IMG/VR virus record: IMGVR_UViG_3300032271_000398
Location: 1 to 23,208 of that record
DNA from: a virus
Length of the DNA stretch: 23,208 bases
Reading direction: 5' to 3' (one strand)
Shown here: positions 15,310-22,231 of the stretch, piece after piece
How the letters are laid out: the number at the start of each line of letters is the position of its first letter
How positions within the stretch are numbered: position 1 is the stretch's first letter
Notes under the pieces: model-generated
What the model was told of the DNA's origin: nothing
The model's input: the letters and a program-made list of their open reading frames with translations, nothing else
Database searches by the model: none
Made by a program: the position numbers and the translations under genes

Positions 15310-17010
15310 ATGCCTTACCGCGCTAATCCCGTAGCTCAGATCAATAACGCGCAGAATATCGCGGACACGTTTACCAGTCTCGGAGGCGCGGTAAACGCTC
15401 CGTCTTTGTTTGCCCAAGCTGCACTTGCTCAAGCGCATGGCAAGTATCTTGATGCGGAAACGCAGAAAACTCTGGCTGAAATCGGCACTCAGCAGGCGCT
15501 TAAAAATGCCCAGACGCAGTTATACGGAGCGCAGACGGCCAATGCCAATGCCGAAGCCCAGCACAATCTTGGGCTTGCCAATCAAGTTGCGGCTCAAAAC
15601 GACGCTTACAAAAACGTTTTGGCCAACCTTGTTGCCAATGGCGTCGATCAAAACAAAGCAGCCCTAACTGCTGGTCTAATCGTGGCGGGACACGGCAACG
15701 CCAACGATCTTTCTCAGTCGATTGGCAGCACGCTTGGAACGCTTCAGCAAATGCAGCTTCCGCAGAATGCGTCTGAAGCACAGGCCCGTCAGCCGATCTT
15801 GCTCCGCGATCCGAAAGCGATTTTCAACAATACAACGGCAATTACGCCTGCGTTCCAGATTCAGAACGAGAACAACAAGCCGATTGTGGCCAATAACCGG
15901 GTCATCAATCCCGGTATGGTCCCGCAGTTGTCTGCGATTAACAACCCGTCACTCGTACAGTCTGCTTACGGTTCCGGGGCTACGGCTCCGCAGCCCGCAA
16001 ATTCGGCGGCTGCCGCCCCGACTGCTTCTCCTGCGCCTGCCCTCGGCGTTAGCCCCAATCCTTCGCCTTTGGCGTCTGCCGTTTCCGGCACAAATCTTCA
16101 GGATGCCACGGCAACGCCGGGTATGCTGACGCTGCCTTTCAAAAACACGCAGCCGATTACCGGGCAGCAGAATCCTTACCTGCCGACAACCACGGTTGAC
16201 CCTGCTCTTGAGCGCAAATCGTTTAACGATTATCTCAATCCAAAGGCTCTTGGAACGACTCAGGCCAACGTTCAGAACCTTCAGCGTTTGCAGGATCTTA
16301 TCGCCCACCAAATTCCCGGTCAGCAGGGCGACGTTCATCAAGGTGGCGTTATGGGTTCCGTCACCAGTATTCCTTTGGTCAGGAATCTTGTCGCCTCGCC
16401 CGCAGACCAAGAGTTTGACAAAACTGTTGCCAATCTCCAGCTTGGCGGTGGCGGACTTGGAAACCTGTTGTCTGGAAGTTCTGCAACGGGTAGCGATTAT
16501 CGCACTGCGACCGCTGGACAGGGCACTCCGAGCAGGTACAATCAGCCTGCGGCCAACGCGAGCATTATTCAGCACGCTCTGGACGCAAACAATCAAGCTA
16601 CTGAAGCCAAGGATTTTATAGGCCAGTACATCGATCACGGCGGCTCCCTGCAACAGGGACTTGCGATTGCCCAGAAGTATTTGACCGATCCGAACGTGTA
16701 CCCGCTGACCAAAGACCCGACCACGGGGCAAATGGTTCGTAGCAACACCTACACGCCGATTGGGGATTATTACAAGAGCCTAGTGACAAGCTGGAAGCCG
16801 GGGGATGATGCATTCTCGTCTGCGGCTCCCAATGCTGCGCCTGCCCCCGCTAACGGATCTCCTTTAGCAACCGCCGTCAGCGGTCAGTCGCCTGCCGCGC
16901 CTCAATCGCCCGCGACGGTAAAGGTTTTCCACCCCGACGGCACGCCCGGATCGGTTCCCGCTAACCAGCTTCAAGATGCCCTGTCACAGGGTTACAAATT
17001 GAATCAGTAA
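15310..17010 (+). CDS. Putative internal/ejection protein (gp15 position), 566 aa
   Basis: No family motif was recognised. The first about 150 residues are helical and Ala/Gln/Asn-rich. A Pro/Ala/Ser-rich linker follows (about 220-275: repeated 'APALGVSPNPSPLASAVSG'). A mixed region (about 290-480) precedes a second Ala/Pro linker, in which 'GSPLATAVSGQSPAAP' echoes the first. The C-terminus 'KVFHPDGTPGSVPANQLQDALSQGYKL' resembles short modules seen at the ends of large phage ejection proteins. Its place between gp14-like and the very large internal protein corresponds to the T7 gp15 slot. The upstream gene ends 2 bases before; the next starts 1 base after. Confidence 0.65.
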   Translation: MPYRANPVAQINNAQNIADTFTSLGGAVNAPSLFAQAALAQAHGKYLDAETQKTLAEIGTQQALKNAQTQLYGAQTANANAEAQHNLGLANQVAAQNDAYKNVLANLVANGVDQNKAALTAGLIVAGHGNANDLSQSIGSTLGTLQQMQLPQNASEAQARQPILLRDPKAIFNNTTAITPAFQIQNENNKPIVANNRVINPGMVPQLSAINNPSLVQSAYGSGATAPQPANSAAAAPTASPAPALGVSPNPSPLASAVSGTNLQDATATPGMLTLPFKNTQPITGQQNPYLPTTTVDPALERKSFNDYLNPKALGTTQANVQNLQRLQDLIAHQIPGQQGDVHQGGVMGSVTSIPLVRNLVASPADQEFDKTVANLQLGGGGLGNLLSGSSATGSDYRTATAGQGTPSRYNQPAANASIIQHALDANNQATEAKDFIGQYIDHGGSLQQGLAIAQKYLTDPNVYPLTKDPTTGQMVRSNTYTPIGDYYKSLVTSWKPGDDAFSSAAPNAAPAPANGSPLATAVSGQSPAAPQSPATVKVFHPDGTPGSVPANQLQDALSQGYKLNQ

Positions 17011-17011
17011 C

Positions 17012-19858
17012 ATGGGTTCATCCATCAACTTCGTTCCCGACCCTTCAATGGCGACGGGAACGGACGCCGCGCCAACAATAAGTTTTGTTCCAGACCCCGC
17101 TGTTACGGCTCCGTCTGCGCAACCCGGCATTACGTTTGCCAAGGATTCCGAGGGGCAGGGCTACAATAATCCAGCCCCGCAACCGTCGCTTGGCAGAAGT
17201 GTCGGTTTAGCTCTCCGATCCTACGGACCCGTTGGCGCGGCTGCGGGCGGAGGCGCTTTGGCTTCAAGTATGTTGCTAGGCCCCGAAACGGCTCCGCTTG
17301 GGGCGGGCGCAGGGCTTTTGTCGTATGGCGGCGCAAAGCTGATCGGCGACCCTCTTGTTGCCGGGTACAATTACATCAAACCTCAAAGCTGGCCTGCCCT
17401 TACGCCCCCCACGCAAGCCATCAGCAACGCTTTGGACACGATCCTGCCGAAGCCCGCAACGCCGGAGGAGCGAATCGTCGACGCCATCAATCAAGCGGTA
17501 TCCGATTCTGTCGGCACAACGGGGCTTGGGGCGTTTAAGGGAGCCGCAGGCGCATTACAGGCGATGAACAACCCTGTTGTTCAGGGGGTCGGTAAAACGC
17601 TTGCCGAAGCTCCCGTTGCCCAAGCTGGCCTGTCTGCGTTAAGTGGCGCAGGGTATGGGATTACCCGCGAAGCGGATCCAAATAATCCGTATACACAGAT
17701 GGCCGGAGCGATTTTGCCCGCCCTCGTCGCTGGCGGGGTCGCCAATGCCGGGCGCGGTACGCTGAATTTCCTTGGTCCCGAAAACGTAGCGGCGTTTGCA
17801 ACGGGAGGACGCGAAGCTGCGGCCAATACCTACGCTGAAAACGCCGTGGCCAAGCTCTTGCAAGAGCGTGCAGGAAACGCAGGCCAGCAGGCAGCAGCCG
17901 TTGATAACCTAAACCAAGCCATCAACAATGTTACCGCCAACGGATACCTTCCCACCTCGGGAACGGCTTCCGGCAACGTCGGGCTGATCGCTACCGAAAA
18001 GGGTTTGGTCAACAATCCGACGGTTCTTAACCGCTACGTCGAGAATCAACGTGCCGTAAACAATGCCCTTGCCGGGCAAATGGAACAATCTGGCGCTTCG
18101 CCTAGCGCGGCACAGAACTTCATGGGCAACATTCTCGAAGGGCAACAGCGGTCGGCGCAGAATTCCGTCAATGCCGCGCAGGATGCCGCTGACAGGGCCA
18201 ATCAAGCCTTGGCACAACGTCAGGCCGACGTATCGACGATGAGCGCAGACAGCACGCGCACGGGGGCGTCCACACAGGTTCGCGGGTCGCTAAACGATCA
18301 ATTCAGCAACGCCCGTGCAACCGCAGACGAGCTTTATAGCAAGATTCCGCAAGATGTGGCCGTCCCAGTCAACAATTCCCGAGACATTGCCGCAGGCATC
18401 GCCAAGGGGTATGAAGGAACGGTTGGGCAAGTCCCGCCTGCCATCACCAAATTCCTTGAAGTCAGCGAAGCTGGAGCGATGCCCGCTGCCAAAGCGCAGC
18501 GTAATCTTGAAGAGCTTTACGCCGCCATTCAGGAAACGCCCAAAAACTCGCCCGCTGCCAAGGCGCTTGGGGATCTTCGGAACGCTCTTGACCACGATAT
18601 TTCCCAAGTGGAATCGGTATCCAAACCGCTTCAGGAAGCTCGTAATTTCTACCGCGATACTCTGGCGCCTCAGTTTAAGCAAGGTGCGTCTGCCCCGGTA
18701 CTCAATCAACGTGGAGCAGGTGGCGCCGATGCCGTGGCACCCGGTAACACGTTGGACCGTTACATGGGCAACGAAGCCGATGCAGCCCGTCTGAAATCTG
18801 CACTTGCTGGCGAGGGTGGCGAACTCAAGCCAAGCGACGCCGCAGCCGTTCGTGATTGGGCTGTCTCCAAAATGGCTGCTTCGGTCGGCGAAAACCCGAC
18901 GGGAACCAAGATTCGTTCTTGGCTTAAAGCCAACGATTCCGTCATTTCGCAGTTTCCCGAAATCAAGACTGAGATTCAGAAGATGGCCAACCGCATCGGC
19001 GGGGCCGCGCAATTCAAAGACAAAATGGCGGGCGAACTTGTGGCGCGTCAGGCTGACCTCAAAGCTGCACAGACAGCCGCCACAGACAGCAACGTCGCCA
19101 AGTTTGCCAACGGCAATCCTGTCGCCGAGGTAGATTCGTTCCTGTACGGTAACAACGCAGACCGCCGGATGGCTGAACTCGTCAAGCAGGCCAGCTTGGA
19201 CAAGACGGGTCAATCCACCGAAGGGCTTAAAAACGCCGTCAAGGAATCAATTTTGCAAAAGGTCAAAGCCTTCGGGTCCAATCCCAGCGCCAGCAATTCG
19301 ATTGACGCCATCTCGGCAGGGGATTTGCCCGCTACGATTGCCAAGATGAACAAGCTCCTCCTCGACGGGACCCCCACACGCAAAGCGATGCAGCAAGTCT
19401 TTACGTCGGATGAGATGAGCAAGCTCGACCAGATCCGCAAACAGCTTGAGGTATCGAACCGCATTAACTGGAAGGCTACGACGGGCAGCGATACGGCTTC
19501 TTTAAGTACGGCGCAGGAAATGGTCGGCGCCGTCAAGCGAGGCGCTTGGAATGTACCTATCGTCAAGGGCGCCAAGACGATTGGCAGCATTCTTGATGTT
19601 GGCGGTGCAGCCCTTCGAGCGGTCGTAATGAAAGACCCGGAAAAGGTAACGAAAGACGTTTTGACCAACGCCATGCTTGACCCCAAGCTTGCCAAAGCCC
19701 TTCTTTTGAAACCCACAGACACAAATCTGCCGATGATTCAGCAGTCAATTACCCCGTATTTGATGGCGTATCTGCAAAATCCGACTGACCAAACCGCCGC
19801 GACGCCTGCGCCCGGAAAAGCTGGCAAGATGCTCAACGCAGCCGGAATGCGCCCATAA
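17012..19858 (+). CDS. Large internal/ejection protein (gp16 position), 948 aa
   Basis: This is the largest gene. The N-terminus has repeated short motifs 'INFVPDP' (5-11), 'ISFVPDP' (23-29) and 'ITFAKD' (40-45), seen at the start of some podovirus giant internal proteins. Residues about 60-115 and 225-245 are Gly/Ala-rich and hydrophobic, possibly membrane-inserting. The middle and end are long Ala/Gln-rich helices with coiled-coil character ('AQDAADRANQALAQRQADV'). I see no lysozyme or transglycosylase motif such as the Glu-Ser of T7 gp16, nor an RNA polymerase motif. It probably forms part of the trans-envelope DNA channel. It is the last gene of the ejection set and is followed by 109 non-coding bases. 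Confidence 0.72.
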   Translation: MGSSINFVPDPSMATGTDAAPTISFVPDPAVTAPSAQPGITFAKDSEGQGYNNPAPQPSLGRSVGLALRSYGPVGAAAGGGALASSMLLGPETAPLGAGAGLLSYGGAKLIGDPLVAGYNYIKPQSWPALTPPTQAISNALDTILPKPATPEERIVDAINQAVSDSVGTTGLGAFKGAAGALQAMNNPVVQGVGKTLAEAPVAQAGLSALSGAGYGITREADPNNPYTQMAGAILPALVAGGVANAGRGTLNFLGPENVAAFATGGREAAANTYAENAVAKLLQERAGNAGQQAAAVDNLNQAINNVTANGYLPTSGTASGNVGLIATEKGLVNNPTVLNRYVENQRAVNNALAGQMEQSGASPSAAQNFMGNILEGQQRSAQNSVNAAQDAADRANQALAQRQADVSTMSADSTRTGASTQVRGSLNDQFSNARATADELYSKIPQDVAVPVNNSRDIAAGIAKGYEGTVGQVPPAITKFLEVSEAGAMPAAKAQRNLEELYAAIQETPKNSPAAKALGDLRNALDHDISQVESVSKPLQEARNFYRDTLAPQFKQGASAPVLNQRGAGGADAVAPGNTLDRYMGNEADAARLKSALAGEGGELKPSDAAAVRDWAVSKMAASVGENPTGTKIRSWLKANDSVISQFPEIKTEIQKMANRIGGAAQFKDKMAGELVARQADLKAAQTAATDSNVAKFANGNPVAEVDSFLYGNNADRRMAELVKQASLDKTGQSTEGLKNAVKESILQKVKAFGSNPSASNSIDAISAGDLPATIAKMNKLLLDGTPTRKAMQQVFTSDEMSKLDQIRKQLEVSNRINWKATTGSDTASLSTAQEMVGAVKRGAWNVPIVKGAKTIGSILDVGGAALRAVVMKDPEKVTKDVLTNAMLDPKLAKALLLKPTDTNLPMIQQSITPYLMAYLQNPTDQTAATPAPGKAGKMLNAAGMRP

Positions 19859-19967
19859 TTTCTTCGATCCCACGGTTTCAGGATCCTAGAATCTTGTTGA
19901 CCAACACGGCCAAACAGGACAATAACGAAACCCCTAACCCTAACCCTAACCTCAACCAAACAACATC
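19859..19967 (+). promoter_or_regulatory. Leader region with telomere-like C-tracts before the decoration gene
   Basis: This is a 109-base non-coding gap. C-runs at 19931-19934, 19938-19940, 19944-19946 and 19950-19951 are each separated by TAA, making a CCCTAA array; the minus strand has the corresponding quadruplex-prone GGGTTA array. An A/C-rich stretch leads into the ATG at 19968. A TTGACC at 19895-19900 lacks a convincing -10. The isolation of the following gene and its terminator suggests a separate transcript, but no clear promoter was found. Confidence 0.45.
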
Positions 19968-20834
19968 ATGTCGTTCAAAATCATCACAGGAACTTTGTCG
20001 GCTGACGTAGCCACTTCTGGCACGTTCACCGTTTCCTACCCTACAGGCACTAACGCTGGTCACTATGCCGAGTCTGTCAATCATCAGTTCGTCGTCAACC
20101 AGAACCTCTACAGCTACCCCGCAGGTTTCAGCCTGACCTTCGGTTCCAGCAACATCACCGTTACCAATAACGGAACTGGCACTTGGAGCAGCGGTTCAAG
20201 CTACACGCTTCAAACCGAGCTTATCGGAGTTACCCAGTACACCGATGTGGATTCCGGCTTCCAGCCCGCCAACACGACCCGCCCGATCGTGCTTGAGACG
20301 GTCCTCGGTACGCCTGCCGCAGCTTCCAGCACCTATCTGGCCGCTTCGCAGTCGGTCGCCGCTGCCGGAGCCGCAACCCTGTCCGCCACCAGCCTTGACG
20401 TTCCTCGTAACGTGGTTGCCGCTTGGACGACCAGCGCCAAGATCACCGTCAAGGGAACCGACGTTTATGGCGTTGCCCTGAGCGAATCGATGGCTTCCGC
20501 TGGAACTTCCTTCACCGGGAAAAAGGCATTCAAGACCATCGTCAGCATCACTTCGGATACCGCGATTACTGGCTTTACGGCTGGTACGGGTAGCGTCCTC
20601 GGTCTTCCGTTCTACCTCCCCGCCGCAGGCTCCGTCCTCGGTGAAATCGTTAGCAATTCCAAGGCTGGTACGGCTGGTACGTTCGTGGCTGGTGTTTCTG
20701 GCTCCGTTGCTACTACCACCACGGGTGACGTTCGCGGAACCTACGCCCCTAACGGTGGCGTGAGCGGAACTGACAGCTACATCATCATCGCCGCTTGCCC
20801 TGACGCCGGGTTCAAGGGTGTAACCCAAGCCTAA
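19968..20834 (+). CDS. Putative head decoration / structural beta-rich protein, 288 aa
   Basis: It is Thr/Ser/Gly/Ala/Val-rich with very few charged residues, and consistent with an all-beta surface protein. Segments such as 'SLDVPRNVVAAWTTSAKITVKGTDVYGVALSE', 'KKAFKTIVSITSDTAIT' and 'GSVLGLPFYLP' resemble capsid decoration or head-fibre proteins I have seen in podoviruses. Codons are strongly C-ending, like the major capsid gene and unlike most neighbours. It also has its own leader and a strong terminator just after it, so an abundant virion protein is likely. It has no signal peptide. The exact role (decoration or minor tail) is uncertain. Confidence 0.62.
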   Translation: MSFKIITGTLSADVATSGTFTVSYPTGTNAGHYAESVNHQFVVNQNLYSYPAGFSLTFGSSNITVTNNGTGTWSSGSSYTLQTELIGVTQYTDVDSGFQPANTTRPIVLETVLGTPAAASSTYLAASQSVAAAGAATLSATSLDVPRNVVAAWTTSAKITVKGTDVYGVALSESMASAGTSFTGKKAFKTIVSITSDTAITGFTAGTGSVLGLPFYLPAAGSVLGEIVSNSKAGTAGTFVAGVSGSVATTTTGDVRGTYAPNGGVSGTDSYIIIAACPDAGFKGVTQA

Positions 20835-20865
20835 TCACTCCGACTAGGTTAGAGAGTTAGCAAGG

Positions 20866-20896
20866 CCCCTCTGGCAACAATGTCAGAGGGGTTTTT
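20866..20896 (+). terminator. Strong Rho-independent terminator at the end of the virion gene cluster
   Basis: CCCCTCTGGCA (20866-20876) pairs with TGTCAGAGGGG (20881-20891), an 11-bp stem with one G-T pair and a four-base loop ACAA. It is followed by TTTTT (20892-20896). It lies 32 bases after the stop of the decoration-type gene. Confidence 0.92.
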
Positions 20897-21034
20897 GCTG
20901 CACTGCAACAAGGCGATACGCTCAAAACGTGCCCGGTTCCTGCCGAAATCGACAGACAAGCATTGATTTCATTACCAGAATAGACGCCCGAAACGACCCG
21001 ATTAGCCCTCCTTGGGCGTTCCTCCCTTAGACTT

Positions 21035-21069
21035 GGGCCGAACCAACATACAATGGTTTGGCCCTTTTT
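21035..21069 (+). terminator. Second Rho-independent terminator, plus strand
   Basis: GGGCCGAACCA (21035-21045) pairs with TGGTTTGGCCC (21054-21064), 11 bp with one G-T pair and an eight-base loop. It is followed by TTTTTCTTCTTTT. No coding gene lies between this and the terminator at 20866-20896, so it is either a back-up or ends a short RNA starting in between. Confidence 0.85.
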
Positions 21070-21134
21070 CTTCTTTTCCAAGGCTATAGCCTGTTCGTTG
21101 ATGGGTGTTTGTTGGCCATAACCTACACCCGAAC

Positions 21135-21159
21135 GGGGCGTTTAGCCTTATAACGCCCC
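21135..21159. repeat. Perfect 8-bp inverted repeat (hairpin)
   Basis: GGGGCGTT (21135-21142) and AACGCCCC (21152-21159) are separated by a nine-base loop. No T-run follows on either strand, so it is not a standard terminator. It abuts the first CCCGAACGGG palindrome. Confidence 0.8.
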
Positions 21160-21167
21160 ACATTACA

Positions 21168-21226
21168 CCCGAGCGGGACCAATCCTTTTGAGAAGGACAG
21201 ATTTGCTCAAAATCATCCCGCTCGGG
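21168..21226. repeat. Nested inverted repeat (11-bp outer, 7-bp inner arms)
   Basis: The outer arms are CCCGAGCGGGA (21168-21178) and TCCCGCTCGGG (21216-21226), a perfect 11 bp. The inner arms are TTTTGAG (21186-21192) and CTCAAAA (21206-21212). A GGACAGAT at 21195-21202 in the loop is repeated directly at 21228-21235. This could extrude a cruciform or fold as RNA. Confidence 0.85.
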
Positions 21227-21286
21227 AGGACAGATGATGCAGATTCGCTCACTTTGGCGGAATGTAGCAGTTCACAGACATATCTC

Positions 21287-21324
21287 CGTTCATGGTAGCG
21301 TGAACGCTACATTTATCATGAACG
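21287..21324. repeat. Nested inverted repeat at the GNAT gene 3' end
   Basis: CGTTCATG (21287-21294) pairs with CATGAACG (21317-21324). Inside, GTAGCGT (21295-21301) pairs with ACGCTAC (21304-21310) around a two-base loop, leaving a six-base bulge ATTTAT. It covers the stop codon of the leftward GNAT gene. It has no U-tract, so it may protect or mark the mRNA end rather than terminate. Confidence 0.8.
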
Positions 21325-21759
21325 AACAAGGTCGCGGTAGAAGTGCAGCGACCCCTTCCCGCCCCACACTCCCCTATACAACTTGAACCCGCAACCGATC
21401 AAACTATTGGCAGACGCAAGGTTCCAGTTTTTGACATACGAGACAACCTGCCGCAGACGTAACCGCTTCGCATAGGCCACCCGTGCCCGGATCAACTTCT
21501 TCTGAATCCCCTGTCCCCGGTAATCTTTCGCCACGCCGCAGCGCGTCAGGGCGACAAGTCCCTCGTTACACTTTTCTCGGCAAGGGCGCATCCCGGCAAA
21601 CGCCACAGGTTTAACGCCGTCCCAGACAACCCACCAATAACAGCCGTCGCTAGTTTCGACCGCGCCGTCTGTGGGGAAACATCGACGATCAAGTTCCAGA
21701 ACAATCTTTTCGATGTCTGGGTGCAGATTGTCTGGTGTCGCTTCGAGCTTTAATTTCAC
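21316..21759 (-). CDS. GNAT-family N-acetyltransferase, 147 aa
   Basis: The core motif A is clear: 'VALTRCGVAKDYRGQGIQKKLIRARVAYAKR' contains the acetyl-CoA pyrophosphate loop R-G-Q-G-I (about 85-92). It is followed by 'VVSYVKNWNLASANSLIGCGFKLYRG', the usual GNAT C-terminal N-x-x-S-A-N-S-L-x-x-x-G-F signature. The substrate is unknown; it could modify a host protein, a peptide or an antibiotic-like amine. The start is GTG at 21759, inside the upstream HNH frame (71-base overlap, different frame), so the two are probably co-transcribed leftward. It is an accessory gene on the opposite strand from all virion genes. Confidence 0.83.
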   Translation of the reverse strand: MKLKLEATPDNLHPDIEKIVLELDRRCFPTDGAVETSDGCYWWVVWDGVKPVAFAGMRPCREKCNEGLVALTRCGVAKDYRGQGIQKKLIRARVAYAKRLRLRQVVSYVKNWNLASANSLIGCGFKLYRGVWGGKGSLHFYRDLVRS

Positions 21760-22165
21760 GGGTAATGGAGATCAATCCGCCGTGGAGTTTATGGTGGCAA
21801 TTCGCGCAGACAAGCACACACTTTTCTGCTTCTTTCCGAAGGGATTCGTAGCTTTTGCCAGACAAGTTGCTCAATCCGAATGATTTTTTGGACGGGTCGA
21901 TATGGTGAAAATGTAAAGCTGGGGAACACTCGCTGAACCCGCAAAATTCACATTTGCCGCCCCATTCTTCCTTTAACCTCGCCAACGACCCTTTAGCCCT
22001 CATGCTTGTGCGGCGATCATGTCGAGCCTTAAAGCTTGGATCCACATGATAACTGACGGTGGTACCCCTGCATCCCAACAAAGCAGCGATTTCGTAATTT
22101 GATTTGCCTTCTTTTTTAAGATCCAAGCACCTCTGTTTCAGGGTCACGGGGCGATAGACGACCAT
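21689..22165 (-). CDS. HNH endonuclease with N-terminal helix-turn-helix, 158 aa
   Basis: An N-terminal HTH-like segment ('KSNYEIAALLGCRGTTVSYHV', about 21-41) precedes a zinc-stabilised HNH domain. It has Cys72-x2-Cys75, the His-rich strand 'LHFHHIDP' (His85, His87, His88), and Cys110-x2-Cys113 with 'CHHKLH' (His114, His115, His118). This is the layout of free-standing phage HNH nucleases, many of which are homing endonucleases. HNH proteins next to terminases can also aid packaging, but this one is far from TerL and on the opposite strand. It starts at ATG 22163-22165 and overlaps the GNAT gene. The target site is unknown. Confidence 0.85.
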   Translation of the reverse strand: MVVYRPVTLKQRCLDLKKEGKSNYEIAALLGCRGTTVSYHVDPSFKARHDRRTSMRAKGSLARLKEEWGGKCEFCGFSECSPALHFHHIDPSKKSFGLSNLSGKSYESLRKEAEKCVLVCANCHHKLHGGLISITREIKARSDTRQSAPRHRKDCSGT

Positions 22166-22231
22166 ACCCCTGTAGGTTGCGCAAGCTAAAAGTGTTGCTT
22201 TTTGTCGGGAACCGACCTACACATTGCCGGG
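22166..22231. promoter_or_regulatory. Divergent control region between HNH and Dps-like genes
   Basis: This short region between leftward and rightward genes should hold both promoters. TGTAGGT (22171-22177) and ACCTACA (22215-22221) form a 7-bp inverted repeat 37 bases apart. TTGCGCAA (22177-22184) is a perfect palindrome, and GTCGG-GAA-CCGAC (22204-22216) is a small hairpin. No convincing -35/-10 pair was seen. Confidence 0.4.

Larger units (their letters stand above)
21128..21226. promoter_or_regulatory. Three CCCGARCGGG palindromic sites
   Basis: CCCGAACGGG lies at 21128-21137, CCCGAGCGGG at 21168-21177, and its reverse complement CCCGCTCGGG at 21217-21226. The first two sit in a 15-base direct repeat (TACACCCGARCGGGR) with starts exactly 40 bases apart. 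These are candidate binding sites for a dimeric protein or for replication initiation. Confidence 0.45.
20897..21315. other. Structured non-coding region of about 420 bases
   Basis: No convincing gene is visible on either strand. It holds a second plus-strand terminator (21035-21069), a perfect hairpin (21135-21159), a nested inverted repeat (21168-21226) and another nested inverted repeat (21287-21324) reaching the end of the leftward GNAT gene. It also holds three CCCGARCGGG palindromes. It lies between the rightward virion cluster and the leftward accessory pair, a position suited to an origin, a control region or a non-coding RNA. Function is inference. Confidence 0.6.

Noticed and set aside
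18290-19213. 307-codon minus-strand frame inside the 948-aa gene
   Set aside because: It is an antisense shadow with no recognisable domain and no separate leader or terminator.
19931-19951. Eukaryotic telomere or contamination as the source of the CCCTAA array
   Set aside because: It has only about three units, is embedded between phage genes, and similar A/C-rich C-tract leaders occur at other starts in the window.
20857-21081. 74-codon minus-strand frame downstream of the GNAT gene
   Set aside because: It spans two strong plus-strand terminators whose symmetry explains its existence; there is no domain and its composition is unlike the real genes.
21053-21121. 22-codon plus-strand frame with a Phe run
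   Set aside because: It begins within the terminator loop and its Phe codons are just the T-tract of the terminator.
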